64,000 nt of DNA from positions 92,563 through 156,562 of the forward strand of contig NZ_STGA01000059.1 in the NCBI RefSeq assembly GCF_005222835.1, read 5' to 3'. Origin of the DNA: Rhizobium sp. FKY42. GTDB taxonomy: Bacteria > Pseudomonadota > Alphaproteobacteria > Rhizobiales > Rhizobiaceae. The position numbers and the translations under genes were made by a program. Each line of letters starts with the position of its first letter. Position 1 is the stretch's first letter. Positions 8,947 to 17,698 of this stretch are shown here, piece by piece. The notes under the pieces were generated by a model. That model was not told the origin of the DNA. It saw nothing but the letters and a program-made list of their open reading frames with translations, and did not search any database.

Positions 8947-9109
8947 TTTGTTTCCCGCTGCATGTCGTTGTCTGTGTTTCATTGGTATCTACCAACGGAT
9001 TGTCTGTGCAAGCTCTCCCAGTGGTTAAACTGCTGAGTTCTCAATTCAGGGTTGCTTTTGTTGAGCCTCCCTGATTCAATCCTCCCATTGATTTGCGGAG
9101 GATTGAGCG

Positions 9110-10489
9110 ATGATGGGATGTCAGACGGCTCCGGCGCAGCTCTTCTACGACTTCTGCCTCGATGATCACGTTCCTGCTGACCATCTGCTCCGCGGGATTG
9201 ACCGCCATCTTGATCTTGATGGTGTGCGGGCGCGGCTGAAGCCGTTCTACAGTGGCACTGGACGGCCGTCCGTCGATCCAGAACTGATGATGCGGATGCT
9301 GATCATCGGCTACTGCATGGGCATCCGTTCCGAGAGACGGTTGTGCGAAGAGGTTCATTTAAATCTTGCCTATCGCTGGTTCTGCCGGCTCGGTCTGGAC
9401 GGGAAGGTGCCAGACCATTCCAGCTTCTCGAAGAACCGACATGGTCGCTTCCGGCAAAGCGACATCCTGCGTCATATGTTCGAAACGGTGGTGGAGCGGT
9501 GCCTGGCTCAGGGCTTGGTCGGAGCAGAAGGGTTCGCTGTCGATGCCAGCCTGATCGCCGCCGACGCCAACAAGCAACGTTCGGTCCCCGGCGCGGAGTG
9601 GGATGTCAAGGACAAAGCCAGTCGCTCGGTTCGGGAGTATCTGTCGGTGCTCGATGATGCAGCGTTCGGCGCAGCATCGCCTGTGACGCCGAAGTTTATC
9701 TCTCCCTCCGATCCGGCGGCTCAGTGGACCGGAGCACATAAAGGCCATGCGTTCTTCGCCTATGCCGCAAACTACCTGATTGATACGGACCACGGTGTCA
9801 TCCTCGATGTGGAGGCCACACGCGCTATTCGCCAGGCCGAGGTCGGCGCGTCCCGGAAGATGATCCAGAGAACGGAAGATCGGTTCGGTCTGAAGCCGGA
9901 ATACGTCGTCGCCGACAGCGCCTATGGCTCTGCCGACAACCTTGCCTGGCTCGTCAAGGAGAAGAAGATCGCGCCGCATATCCCTGTCTTCGACAAGTCG
10001 CAGCGGACCGACGGGACTTTCTCACGATCCGACTTCACCTGGGAGGCCGAGAACGACCGCTACATCTGCCCGGCCGGCAAGGAATTGAAACAATTCCACC
10101 GGACATACGACACGCCGAGATCGGGCATTACCGCTGAAGGCACGCGACTTTACAGGGCAAGAAAGAAGGACTGCGATGCGTGCGAACTAAAGCCGCGCTG
10201 CTGTCCAAACGTGCCGATGCGCAAGGTGCCGCGGGACATCCACGAGGATGCCCGCGATGTCGCACGAACAATTGCAACCACGCCCGAATACGAGCGGTCA
10301 TGCCATCGGCGCAAGAAGGTTGAGATGCTCTTCGCTCATCTCAAGCGTATTCTGCGAATGGCACGGCTAAGACTGCGAGGTCCATGCGGTGCCCGCGATG
10401 AATTCCTGCTTGCGGCGACCGCCCAAAATCTGAGGAGGCTCGCAAAGTTGCGACCACCGCATACGCCGCAAGGCGCTATCGCCGCCTGA
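9110..10489 (+). CDS. IS1182-family transposase
   Basis: A 459-residue DDE transposase of the IS1182 group. The N-terminal DUF772-like region (FYDFCLDDHVPADHLLRGID, then GRPSVDPELMMRMLIIGYC) is followed by the catalytic domain with FAVDASLIAADA, VADSAYGS near residue 267 and the C-terminal HRRKKVEMLFAHLKR glutamate block. Length is normal and the frame is intact, so the element may be active. A cysteine cluster (CDACELKPRCC) before the C-terminal block is usual in this family. Confidence 0.93.
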   Translation: MMGCQTAPAQLFYDFCLDDHVPADHLLRGIDRHLDLDGVRARLKPFYSGTGRPSVDPELMMRMLIIGYCMGIRSERRLCEEVHLNLAYRWFCRLGLDGKVPDHSSFSKNRHGRFRQSDILRHMFETVVERCLAQGLVGAEGFAVDASLIAADANKQRSVPGAEWDVKDKASRSVREYLSVLDDAAFGAASPVTPKFISPSDPAAQWTGAHKGHAFFAYAANYLIDTDHGVILDVEATRAIRQAEVGASRKMIQRTEDRFGLKPEYVVADSAYGSADNLAWLVKEKKIAPHIPVFDKSQRTDGTFSRSDFTWEAENDRYICPAGKELKQFHRTYDTPRSGITAEGTRLYRARKKDCDACELKPRCCPNVPMRKVPRDIHEDARDVARTIATTPEYERSCHRRKKVEMLFAHLKRILRMARLRLRGPCGARDEFLLAATAQNLRRLAKLRPPHTPQGAIAA

Positions 10490-10622
10490 CGGCGGCGTAG
10501 ATAATACCCTGCGCCGAGGCGCGGGGAACGACAACGCGTAGCCCGCTGCCGAAAAAGGCCCAAACTGACGGACGAGCAGATACTCCCTCGAGTTTTTCAA
10601 CGATATCGGCCGACACCGGACA

Positions 10623-11771
10623 TCAGAGGAGCCTTGTTGCCCGGCCGCTCCTCCTTGTAGCGCTGTTGTAATAGCTCGATGCTTGTTGAACGGAGCGATG
10701 TCTTGACTGCTCCATAGCTTCGGGTAGGGGGATACCGCGATTGGCGGCTTCCGTCAGATATCCCGATCGCAAACCGTGCGCAGAAAACTCTCCCGGCTCC
10801 AGCCCCGCCATCGCCGCCCGCTGCTTGACGATATGGTTGACCGCACTTGGCTCCAGCGCCCACTTAGAAACATTGCCCCAACGATCGACCTTCCGAAAAA
10901 TGCTCCCACTTTCGATTCTCCCAGCCGCAAGCCAGGCGTTGAGCGCCTCCACCGGTCGGCCGGTCAGATAAACGACCTCATCGCTTTCGGCACCTGACGT
11001 CTTGGTGCGACCGAGGTGGATAGCGAGAGAGGGGAGGGGAGGGGCACCCTCGACGGTGATGGGTGGCTCAACGGTGAGCTGCTCCCTGCGCAGACCGGCA
11101 ATCTCACTGCGACGACGGCCGCCCGAGGCAAAAGCCACCATCAGGATTGCCCGGTCGCGGATGTCACGAAGGCTGTCGGTGCTGCAGGTCGCGAGCAGCT
11201 TAGCCAGCACGTCGCCGGTGACGGCCTTCGCGCTCTTGCGTTTCCTTGGCCGCGGCGTCGCCCGAACGGCGAGGCGTATCGCCGATTTTAGCGAAGGGGA
11301 TGAGAAGACGCCGGTCAGGCCGCGCCACTTCGTCAGCGTCGACCAGGTGGCCAGCCGCCGGCGCACCGTGTCGGGTGCATGCGGGCCGGAGGATCGAAGG
11401 AACCGCTGTTCGCGTAGGCTCTGCTCGACGGCGGCCGGCATGCCGTGGTGAGGATCGATCTCACGCTGTTCGGGCTGCCAGAGATGATGGGCAACGAATT
11501 TGAGAGCCAAGGCTTCGGGCGCTGGCCAGGGGAGGGAGGCGCCGGTTGCTACGAGCGACCAGGCCTGCAGATAGGCAAGATCGGAGGTGAGGGCGCGCAG
11601 GGTGTTTTCGCCCATGCCCTCATTGACCAGATGGCGCAGCGTTTCGATGTCCTGGTCGGTAAGCAGTTCGGCCAGTTCGTCGCGCCGGTCAATCGGCAGC
11701 ACGCTGGCGATGGCGTCGAGTTCGTCGGCGCGGCGATCGATGGCGGTCTTGGAGTTGTCTGATTTGGCCAC
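10623..11771 (-). CDS. Tyrosine site-specific recombinase / phage-type integrase
   Basis: A tyrosine recombinase of 382 residues. Catalytic residues visible: the first arginine in GGRRRSEIAGL, lysine in GRTKTSG, the HGLRSG box, and SRHRSVQQASSYY with the nucleophilic tyrosine. The N-terminal half is the SAM-like core-binding domain. I prefer GTG 11771, preceded by GGAG at seven bases; the frame extends to 11861. The C-terminus stops immediately beside the IS inverted repeat, so its last few residues may not be original. It marks the left side of the defence-like island and is divergent from the DUF1612 gene. Confidence 0.9.
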   Translation of the reverse strand: MAKSDNSKTAIDRRADELDAIASVLPIDRRDELAELLTDQDIETLRHLVNEGMGENTLRALTSDLAYLQAWSLVATGASLPWPAPEALALKFVAHHLWQPEQREIDPHHGMPAAVEQSLREQRFLRSSGPHAPDTVRRRLATWSTLTKWRGLTGVFSSPSLKSAIRLAVRATPRPRKRKSAKAVTGDVLAKLLATCSTDSLRDIRDRAILMVAFASGGRRRSEIAGLRREQLTVEPPITVEGAPPLPSLAIHLGRTKTSGAESDEVVYLTGRPVEALNAWLAAGRIESGSIFRKVDRWGNVSKWALEPSAVNHIVKQRAAMAGLEPGEFSAHGLRSGYLTEAANRGIPLPEAMEQSRHRSVQQASSYYNSATRRSGRATRLL

Positions 11772-11961
11772 AGTAATGCTCCGGATCGACGGTTTCGACG
11801 GCCGAGGGACCGTGGATTGGACCGGATTCTTTCTGATTTGCGCCAGGAAATCAATCACCATCGATAAGGGTTACTTATCGGTGGTTATGACGCCAACCGT
11901 CGAGTATCCTATGTGAGGAACCACAATATTAAGATAGAGTTCCTTTAGCAAATCACTTACC

Positions 11962-13101
11962 ATGATTTCAATGGCTTACGATCTTGCGAAAATCAGCATG
12001 GGCGACCTGATGCGGCCGGCTTTCGACGCCGGTGTCGCTCTGACCCGACTCGACGAGCGCATCGCCCGTTCTCCGGTCGGTCAGGGTTGGATCGAACGGC
12101 AAAATTTCGCCGATGCCTGTGCCTCGCTATGGATAGACGGCGAGCTCGTCCATCTCGAAGACCTCGTCCTCCACGACGCCACCTGCGATATTCGGACGCC
12201 CACCCATGAACTCACCATCGCCCGCGACGTTCTTCGCACCCGCCGGCGCATCGGTGCGCAGTCGCCGGATTGGGCGCTGTCGGCCGAAGGCGTTCGGACG
12301 CTCCGGCAGACATCCGAAATCACATCCGTCGTCCCTGACGATGCGCCGAAGGCCGACACCATCCAGCGCGCAGCTCCAGAGCGTGCGGAAGGGGAGGGGG
12401 ATGATGGTAATGACGCCAAAGATCTGCCCGGTGTCGACTATGCCGCCATCGATGCGCTGCTAGCTCGGTCGGAAGCCGCGATCGAGCAGGCAAGGCGGCC
12501 CGGGCGCGCCGATACCCGCGAACGAGACTCTCTCGTCTATGATCTCGACTGGGACGAAGATGCCCGGCTCGACGAATGGCGTGGTATGCTGCGCCAAGCC
12601 GAACACCTGCCGGTGATGCTCCAGGCGATCGTTGCCCTCGACGCCTGGAACGAGCTGTCCGTCTTGCAGCACGCCCCCTGGCTCGGCCGGCTGTTTTGCG
12701 CGTCCATCCTGCGCCAGGCCGGGATTACCTCAGGGGCGCATCTGGCCGCCATCAATCTCGGCCTGAAAACCATTCCTGTCGGTCGTCGTCGGCATCGCGA
12801 CCGGGAGACGAGACTACTCGCCATCGCCCACGGACTGATCGCGGCCGCCGAGATCGGCATGAAGGAACACGACCGGCTGACGCTGGCGAAGACGATGTTG
12901 GACCGAAAGCTGGAGGGGCGCCGGACGTCGTCAAAATTACCGGAACTGGTCGAGCTCGTCATGGCAAAACCGCTCGTATCGGCCGGGATGGTCGCGAAAG
13001 CGCTCGATGTCACGCCGCAGGCGGCGCGGCGGATTGTTGCGGAGCTCGGCCTGCGCGAGATGACGGGGAGGGGGAGGTTTCGCGCGTGGGGAGTTATGTG
13101 A
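11962..13101 (+). CDS. DUF1612 / HTH protein of rhizobial plasmids (RHE_PE00001-like)
   Basis: A 379-residue protein of the DUF1612 type that is frequent on rhizobial replicons. It has a mid-region rich in Asp/Glu and a C-terminal winged-helix-like segment: the block [20 protein letters not shown] reads as a helix-turn-helix and is followed by the [16 protein letters not shown] wing. No enzyme motif is seen; a DNA-binding or partner-recombinase role is inferred from the HTH and the divergent recombinase gene. Neither ATG 11962 nor ATG 11971 has a clear ribosome-binding site. Confidence 0.75.
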   Translation: MISMAYDLAKISMGDLMRPAFDAGVALTRLDERIARSPVGQGWIERQNFADACASLWIDGELVHLEDLVLHDATCDIRTPTHELTIARDVLRTRRRIGAQSPDWALSAEGVRTLRQTSEITSVVPDDAPKADTIQRAAPERAEGEGDDGNDAKDLPGVDYAAIDALLARSEAAIEQARRPGRADTRERDSLVYDLDWDEDARLDEWRGMLRQAEHLPVMLQAIVALDAWNELSVLQHAPWLGRLFCASILRQAGITSGAHLAAINLGLKTIPVGRRRHRDRETRLLAIAHGLIAAAEIGMKEHDRLTLAKTMLDRKLEGRRTSSKLPELVELVMAKPLVSAGMVAKALDVTPQAARRIVAELGLREMTGRGRFRAWGVM

Positions 13102-13228
13102 CCGCAACGTCTCTGTAACGATGACGGAATGCACACTTTCGATGACGCAAGCTTCTGTTATTGAGGCTCGGATTCACTCTTTCACTACTGTTCGCTTCGT
13201 GCTCATATCGCAAGGACAGGAGCGATCG

Positions 13229-14110
13229 ATGGCGCAAAAGATTCCCACACTAAGCTTTGAATGCGGCCGCTGCGCCGAGCAGATCGAGGTCGATGACTTC
13301 GACCTTCCTGGTTATGACTATAGTGCGGAAGTGCATTCGGATGGTCGCGGGTGCGAGGACGTTGCCATTGAATGCCCGAACTGTCGCATGGAGTATACCG
13401 TTGAAATTAGCAATATGCTCGGCCAGTACGACGCGGAGGTCGTTGAAGACGCGAGTATTACTGTAGATCTGGATGTACCTTCCGAGCCAGACTATGGCGA
13501 ATACGACTACGACGAGTACCTGAAATCGTATGTGCCGAAAGAGCCGTTTAGCCGCTACGTGCATTCGCTGGAATTGCTCGATGAGATGCTGAAGAACGCG
13601 GGAGTCTTGCAAAGCTATCCGATGTTCCATCGCATGATGCTGCTGCAGCACGTGGCGATGATGGAGGCCTACCTTTGCGACCGGCTTATTACATTGGTTG
13701 CAAGCGACAAGATTCGGGCGAACCTCATTTTAGGCTACACCAGCCTCAGCCAGCAAAAATATCCGCTGTCCGCCTTCGCTGGCAATCCGAGGCTGATGAA
13801 CGAAAAAACCGTCATCTTCTTAAAAAATAAGCTTTACCATGAGCTGGATGAGGTTGAGAAGCTTTACATCGCAGCTCTTGGCACCACACCCTTCGTGGAT
13901 GAACCCAGCAAGACTTTTCTTAAAGCGGCAATGATCAATCGTCACCATTGCGTTCACCGCGATGGAAAGGACAACGATGGTGTCGTCTTGGATGAAGTCG
14001 ATGCTACCTATATCGTTGATGTGCGCAAAAACATTAGCGAGTTGGTGAACAATGTCGAGACGAGGTTCGGGGCAGAAATTGCGCAGGTGACGCCAAAGCC
14101 GCCCTTCTGA
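13229..14110 (+). CDS. Zinc-ribbon plus HEPN-like domain protein
   Basis: A 293-residue protein. The N-terminus is a zinc-ribbon-like module (C12-x2-C15 ... C49-x2-C52), then an acidic linker, then a helical domain (residues ~110-285). Near its end INRHHCVHRDG contains R238-x4-H243, the catalytic-type signature of HEPN ribonucleases. The ATG at 13229 follows AGGAG; the frame extends back to 13121 without a better site. HEPN proteins commonly act as RNases in toxin-antitoxin, CRISPR and abortive-infection systems. Its position beside the CapP/CapH-like pair suggests a defence role, but no partner antitoxin is obvious. Family assignment rests on motif and helical pattern only. Confidence 0.6.
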   Translation: MAQKIPTLSFECGRCAEQIEVDDFDLPGYDYSAEVHSDGRGCEDVAIECPNCRMEYTVEISNMLGQYDAEVVEDASITVDLDVPSEPDYGEYDYDEYLKSYVPKEPFSRYVHSLELLDEMLKNAGVLQSYPMFHRMMLLQHVAMMEAYLCDRLITLVASDKIRANLILGYTSLSQQKYPLSAFAGNPRLMNEKTVIFLKNKLYHELDEVEKLYIAALGTTPFVDEPSKTFLKAAMINRHHCVHRDGKDNDGVVLDEVDATYIVDVRKNISELVNNVETRFGAEIAQVTPKPPF

Positions 14111-14128
14111 CCAACTGGATACAACCAT

Positions 14129-15010
14129 TCAATGCTTGAAGCGTGGGGTCCAGCTATCAATCAATTCCTGCTGCTCGTCGTCCTCGTCGGGCTCCAATTC
14201 TTGCCCAATCTTGGTCGAGGTGAGAATAGTCAGCACCTTTCCGTAGGCGCCAAGACCAAGGGACTCTTCCTTAACTGTCTCGCGCGTGTGGCCTCCCAAC
14301 CACTCTCGGACATCGATCTCATCTTTTACCCGCTCGCCGGCAGCGACGCGCCTCGGATCAGCAGCAAGCGTGGACGTCACCGTACCTAAGGGCAACTTGA
14401 TACCCTTTCGAAGCCAGTCGAGTTTTGGGAGAGATTTCATGGCCTCGGACATGAAGCAGTAATCAACGACACCGGCGGTGCTCATGATTACTGCGGTAGC
14501 AGCCTCGCTGACTTCTGCATATCGAATTGCCGCGGCCGTCTTTGAGGCGACGCAAAGATCAGCGATTGCTTCGATCGCCGACAAGCCAGGTTCCCGGCGG
14601 TCAATCTCCTTGCGGAACGGCTGTTCCGGCATCAGCAACCCAGCCGCGAAGTGATCGGCTTCAAGCTCGTAAGGATCATTGGTGACAAATCCGCCGCGAG
14701 AAACGTGAATGCCGTTCTGAATAACCTGATCCACATGACCCGGAAGAAAATAATGGCCAAGCTCGTGGGCGACGCTGAATCGTTGAAACCCTTCGCTGCG
14801 GATATGGGTCGCGTAGACGATGCCGAAGTCGTTTCCGTGTCGGAGCAGCATCCCTGAAACACCATCGACGTTTTCGGGTTTACCCTCCACCATGATGTCG
14901 CGGCTTGCGGCAATCGCAAAAGGATCAACCGGAAGCGATAGGAGTTCCTCCTCCTTGAGCAGAGCCTCAGCAGCTTGCCGTGCCATCTTAAGACTGAATA
15001 CCTTGCTCAT
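14129..15010 (-). CDS. capP: ImmA/IrrE-type metallopeptidase (CapP-like CBASS regulator)
   Basis: A 293-residue COG2856-type zinc peptidase. The HELGH motif at residues 82-86 and YELEADHFAAGLLMP near 114-128, which supplies the third ligand, define the family. It starts four bases inside the HTH gene (ATGA overlap), as in regulator-peptidase pairs. In characterised CBASS loci the CapP peptidase cleaves the CapH repressor after DNA damage and so releases expression of the defence operon. Here the pair is divergent from capV, which fits that role. The symbol is by context and family, not proof of orthology; generic phage-type ImmA/XRE function is the alternative. Confidence 0.78.
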   Translation of the reverse strand: MSKVFSLKMARQAAEALLKEEELLSLPVDPFAIAASRDIMVEGKPENVDGVSGMLLRHGNDFGIVYATHIRSEGFQRFSVAHELGHYFLPGHVDQVIQNGIHVSRGGFVTNDPYELEADHFAAGLLMPEQPFRKEIDRREPGLSAIEAIADLCVASKTAAAIRYAEVSEAATAVIMSTAGVVDYCFMSEAMKSLPKLDWLRKGIKLPLGTVTSTLAADPRRVAAGERVKDEIDVREWLGGHTRETVKEESLGLGAYGKVLTILTSTKIGQELEPDEDDEQQELIDSWTPRFKH

Positions 15011-15366
15011 CCACCCGAACCCTTTTTCTCAGCCGCGCGCCGCGCGAGCATTTGCAAAAAGTCTTTTGCAATTTCACGGTCATTTCCTGTCAGCTTGCTC
15101 ATGTCACGGAAGAGAGGATCGCCATCCTTCGCAAGCTCTGGCTCTTCGGATCGCCCCAGCAGGTAATCAGTCGTAATCTCGAGAGCATTTGCGAGTCGGC
15201 GTAGTGAGTCGAACGACGGCTTGCGTGTGCCTGTCTCAAAATGAGCAATGGAGCTCGCTGGCATCCCTGCTCTTTTTGCGAGTTCATCCTGATTGTAACC
15301 CCTCAGAATCCGGGCACTTTTCAGCCGTTCCTGAAAAATCTGCGACGGGTTCTCTTTTTCTGGCAT
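15007..15366 (-). CDS. capH: XRE-family HTH repressor (CapH-like)
   Basis: A 119-residue protein from the ATG at 15366, five bases after GGAG. It has a classical XRE helix-turn-helix (ARILRGYNQDELAKRAGMPA then SSIAHFETGTRKPSFDSLRR, residues ~17-56) and a short acidic/helical C-terminal tail that may hold dimerisation and cleavage sites. It is coupled by overlap to the ImmA/IrrE peptidase and divergent from the CBASS genes, with an inverted repeat over the capV promoter between them. The expected role is repressor of the CBASS operon until cleaved by the peptidase. Confidence 0.8.
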   Translation of the reverse strand: MPEKENPSQIFQERLKSARILRGYNQDELAKRAGMPASSIAHFETGTRKPSFDSLRRLANALEITTDYLLGRSEEPELAKDGDPLFRDMSKLTGNDREIAKDFLQMLARRAAEKKGSGG

Positions 15367-15387
15367 GTCTACTCCGGCATGTAAATC

Positions 15388-15419
15388 TTGACGATTTGTA
15401 AACCAAATCATATATGGTT
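15388..15419 (+). promoter_or_regulatory. capV promoter overlapped by an inverted-repeat operator
   Basis: TTGACG (15388-15393), a 17-base spacer and TATATG (15411-15416) form a plausible sigma-70 promoter reading toward capV. AACCA-N9-TGGTT (15401-15419) is an inverted repeat covering the spacer and -10. The combination fits repression by the divergent XRE protein. The operator call is inference from position and symmetry. Confidence 0.5.
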
Positions 15420-15466
15420 AGACAGTTATCTCATGTCGAACACGACAAGTCCAAGAGAAAGAAGCG

Positions 15467-16648
15467 ATGGTGGCCGGTAGTTCAGATGAAGTTGCAGGTG
15501 CCACGTCGCCAGATAAAGGGGACGTTTCGCCGCTCAAGCGCCCGTTCCGTGTCCTTAGCCTCGACGGTGGTGGAATGCGCGGGATCTACACCGCCGCGTT
15601 TCTCGCGCGGCTTACTGATCAGTTCGCGCGAATTCGCGGCACAGCCGCGCTCGATCTCGGCGCAGGCTTCGATCTCATCACTGGTACGAGCACTGGCGCC
15701 ATCGTCGGATGCGCCCTTGCTGTCGGACGCCCGATGCAAGAGGTCGTCAGCCTATATCGCGATCACGGGCCTAAGATCTTTCCCCATCGCATTACTGGAA
15801 AGCGCAGCGCGCTCTTTCGCGCGGGACGCGGCAGCACCTACGTGCGCCAAGGTGATAAAGCACTGCGCGAGGCCCTGACAGCTGTTCTTGGCACCAGGAC
15901 GATGCTCGACGTCTTCCAGAGGCGTAATATTTCCCTTTCCATCCCTGCGGTTCTGATGAGCACGCATCGAGCGTGGGTTTTCAAAAAGACGCCCCGCAGC
16001 GGTGTAAGGGACGATCTCTATCCTCTTGTCGACGTCTGCATGGCGACAAGTGCCGCGCCAATCTACCGGTCGCTTGCTGCCATTGATGACCCCAATTCGG
16101 TTGGCGGACCGAAGCAGGTCTTCGCCGATGGCGGACTCTGGGCGAACAACCCTATCATGGTTGGTCTCGTCGATGCCCTGACCATTGCGGGACCCGATCA
16201 GCCTATAGAAATTTACTCGCTCGGGACCTGCCCGCGTCCCGAGGGCGATCACCTTGATGAGGAATCGGCTCATCGGTCGATGCTGGACTGGTCCCTCGGA
16301 GCCGACGTCGCCCCGTTGAGCATTTCCGCACAGGAATTTGCATTCGACAATATGGCGCGCCTTCTCGCCAATGCGATGAGCGACTGCGGACGCTCGATCC
16401 GGCGCGTCAGGTTCCCTAACAAGGCAGTGCCCGCCAGCATGATGGCCTATCTCGCTTTGGACGATACCCGTCCAGAGGCGATGGATCGACTTGTTCATCA
16501 GGCTCACACGGATGCGGATTTGACGAAAAGTGCCTGCGACGATCGCAACAACCCTGAGGGGGTAATGATCTCGCGTCTGATGAATGATCTGCCGGCTATG
16601 CCGGTCTCGGGTGTTGTGTGGCCGACTGATGATGGCCGGAAAGGATAA
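15467..16648 (+). CDS. capV: CBASS effector, patatin-like phospholipase CapV
   Basis: A 393-residue patatin-family lipase. The oxyanion loop GGGMRG is at residues 34-39, the nucleophile elbow GTSTG at 73-77 (Ser75), and the catalytic aspartate in DGG at 221-223; SAAPIY at ~195-200 is also typical. In CBASS, CapV is switched on by the cyclic dinucleotide made by the adjacent nucleotidyltransferase and degrades the inner membrane of infected cells. It is the first gene of the three-gene operon, three bases before the nucleotidyltransferase gene. No signal peptide. Confidence 0.93.
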   Translation: MVAGSSDEVAGATSPDKGDVSPLKRPFRVLSLDGGGMRGIYTAAFLARLTDQFARIRGTAALDLGAGFDLITGTSTGAIVGCALAVGRPMQEVVSLYRDHGPKIFPHRITGKRSALFRAGRGSTYVRQGDKALREALTAVLGTRTMLDVFQRRNISLSIPAVLMSTHRAWVFKKTPRSGVRDDLYPLVDVCMATSAAPIYRSLAAIDDPNSVGGPKQVFADGGLWANNPIMVGLVDALTIAGPDQPIEIYSLGTCPRPEGDHLDEESAHRSMLDWSLGADVAPLSISAQEFAFDNMARLLANAMSDCGRSIRRVRFPNKAVPASMMAYLALDDTRPEAMDRLVHQAHTDADLTKSACDDRNNPEGVMISRLMNDLPAMPVSGVVWPTDDGRKG

Positions 16649-16651
16649 GGC

Positions 16652-17698
16652 ATGTTCGACTGTTCAAAAGATGTCCGGGCCTATCACGACCAGGATGTGA
16701 CCCTGCCGCAGACCGAGCAGGATAAGATGCGCAATCGGCGTGACGCCAACCGCACGCGTTTGCGCAACGGCTTGTATAAGGCAAACAAGGCCAGCCCTCT
16801 GGAATTCGTTAAGCAGGGCAGTTACGCGATGAAGACGATGGTCCGCGACCCTGACAATGATTACGACATCGATGACGGCGTCTATTTCGCCAAGGAGGAT
16901 CTGGTCGGGGAGCGTGGCGCCGAGATGACCTCTCTCCAAGCGCGCTCGATGGTGCGTGATGCCGTTGACGACGGAAAGTTCAAGCGGGCACCAGAGGTGC
17001 GTTCGAATTGCGTTCGCATCTTCTATGAGGCGGGCTATCACGTCGATCTTCCCGTCTATCGTCGCGTCACGACGTCCACGGTCTTCGGAGACGTATACCA
17101 CTACGAGCTGGCTGCCAGCAGCGGCTGGAAGCGATCCGACGCACGCGATGTTTCGGCCTGGTATGAAACCGAGCGTTCGAACTCTTCCGATGGTCGCCAG
17201 CTGCGCCGCATCAATCGCGACCTGAAAAAATTCGCGCGCAGCCGGTTCAGCTGGCGGTCGTCGATCTTGAGCGGCTTCGGCATTACCGTCCTTTTGACTG
17301 AGCGCTACCAATATTCCACCCGTGAGGACAAGGCGTTCTATGACACGATGGTGTCGATCCGAAACAGGCTCGCTTGGAACTTGCAGATCGCCCATCCCGT
17401 AACGCCGGACAGCTACATCACCAACGGAAATGATGACGCGCGCGCCCGATTTTTCCGCGACAAGCTGACCGATGCGATCGATATGCTTGCGCCTCTGTTC
17501 GACGCTGACTGCACCCGCGAGAAGGCCCTGAAATGCTGGGACAAGGTCTTCGCAACGACCTTCTTCAGTGAACGGTTGGAGGAAGAGAAACGGGCCGCCG
17601 CATTTGCGCCGGCGATCATCGGATCAGCGGCACTTCTTGGTCAGGCGGGGGCGGCTGCCGCTGCGGTGAGCAGTGCAGGTGGCGGACGCCATGCATGA
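16652..17698 (+). CDS. dncV: CBASS cyclic-dinucleotide synthase, DncV-like CD-NTase
   Basis: A 348-residue CD-NTase of the DncV-like group. The GS motif (QGSYAMKT, Gly56-Ser57) leads into DNDYDIDDG with metal-binding Asp72 and Asp74, and the third acid is Asp132 in YHVDLPVY. DncV makes 3',3'-cGAMP, which activates CapV; that product is inferred by homology. The C-terminal ~25 residues are Gly/Ala-rich and apparently disordered, ending GGGRHA, which would suit an exposed tail for Cap2-catalysed conjugation. The stop overlaps the cap2 start by eight bases. Confidence 0.93.
   Translation: MFDCSKDVRAYHDQDVTLPQTEQDKMRNRRDANRTRLRNGLYKANKASPLEFVKQGSYAMKTMVRDPDNDYDIDDGVYFAKEDLVGERGAEMTSLQARSMVRDAVDDGKFKRAPEVRSNCVRIFYEAGYHVDLPVYRRVTTSTVFGDVYHYELAASSGWKRSDARDVSAWYETERSNSSDGRQLRRINRDLKKFARSRFSWRSSILSGFGITVLLTERYQYSTREDKAFYDTMVSIRNRLAWNLQIAHPVTPDSYITNGNDDARARFFRDKLTDAIDMLAPLFDADCTREKALKCWDKVFATTFFSERLEEEKRAAAFAPAIIGSAALLGQAGAAAAAVSSAGGGRHA

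Larger units (their letters stand above)
8713..10622. mobile_element. IS1182-family insertion sequence
   Basis: A transposase gene is bracketed by inverted repeats. The left end contains GGCCGATA, two variable bases, then GTTGAAAAACTCG (8724-8746); the right end has the same blocks on the opposite strand (10611-10589). Similarity extends weakly outward to TGACCG / TGTCCG, giving outer limits of 8713 and 10622; the secure core is 8724-10611. No target-site duplication is evident. The right end abuts the stop codon of the tyrosine recombinase, so insertion may have reset that gene's last codons. Confidence 0.75.

Noticed and set aside
9359..9979. Minus-strand frame of 206 codons within the IS1182 transposase
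   Set aside because: Shadow of the transposase gene with no independent start signal or family.
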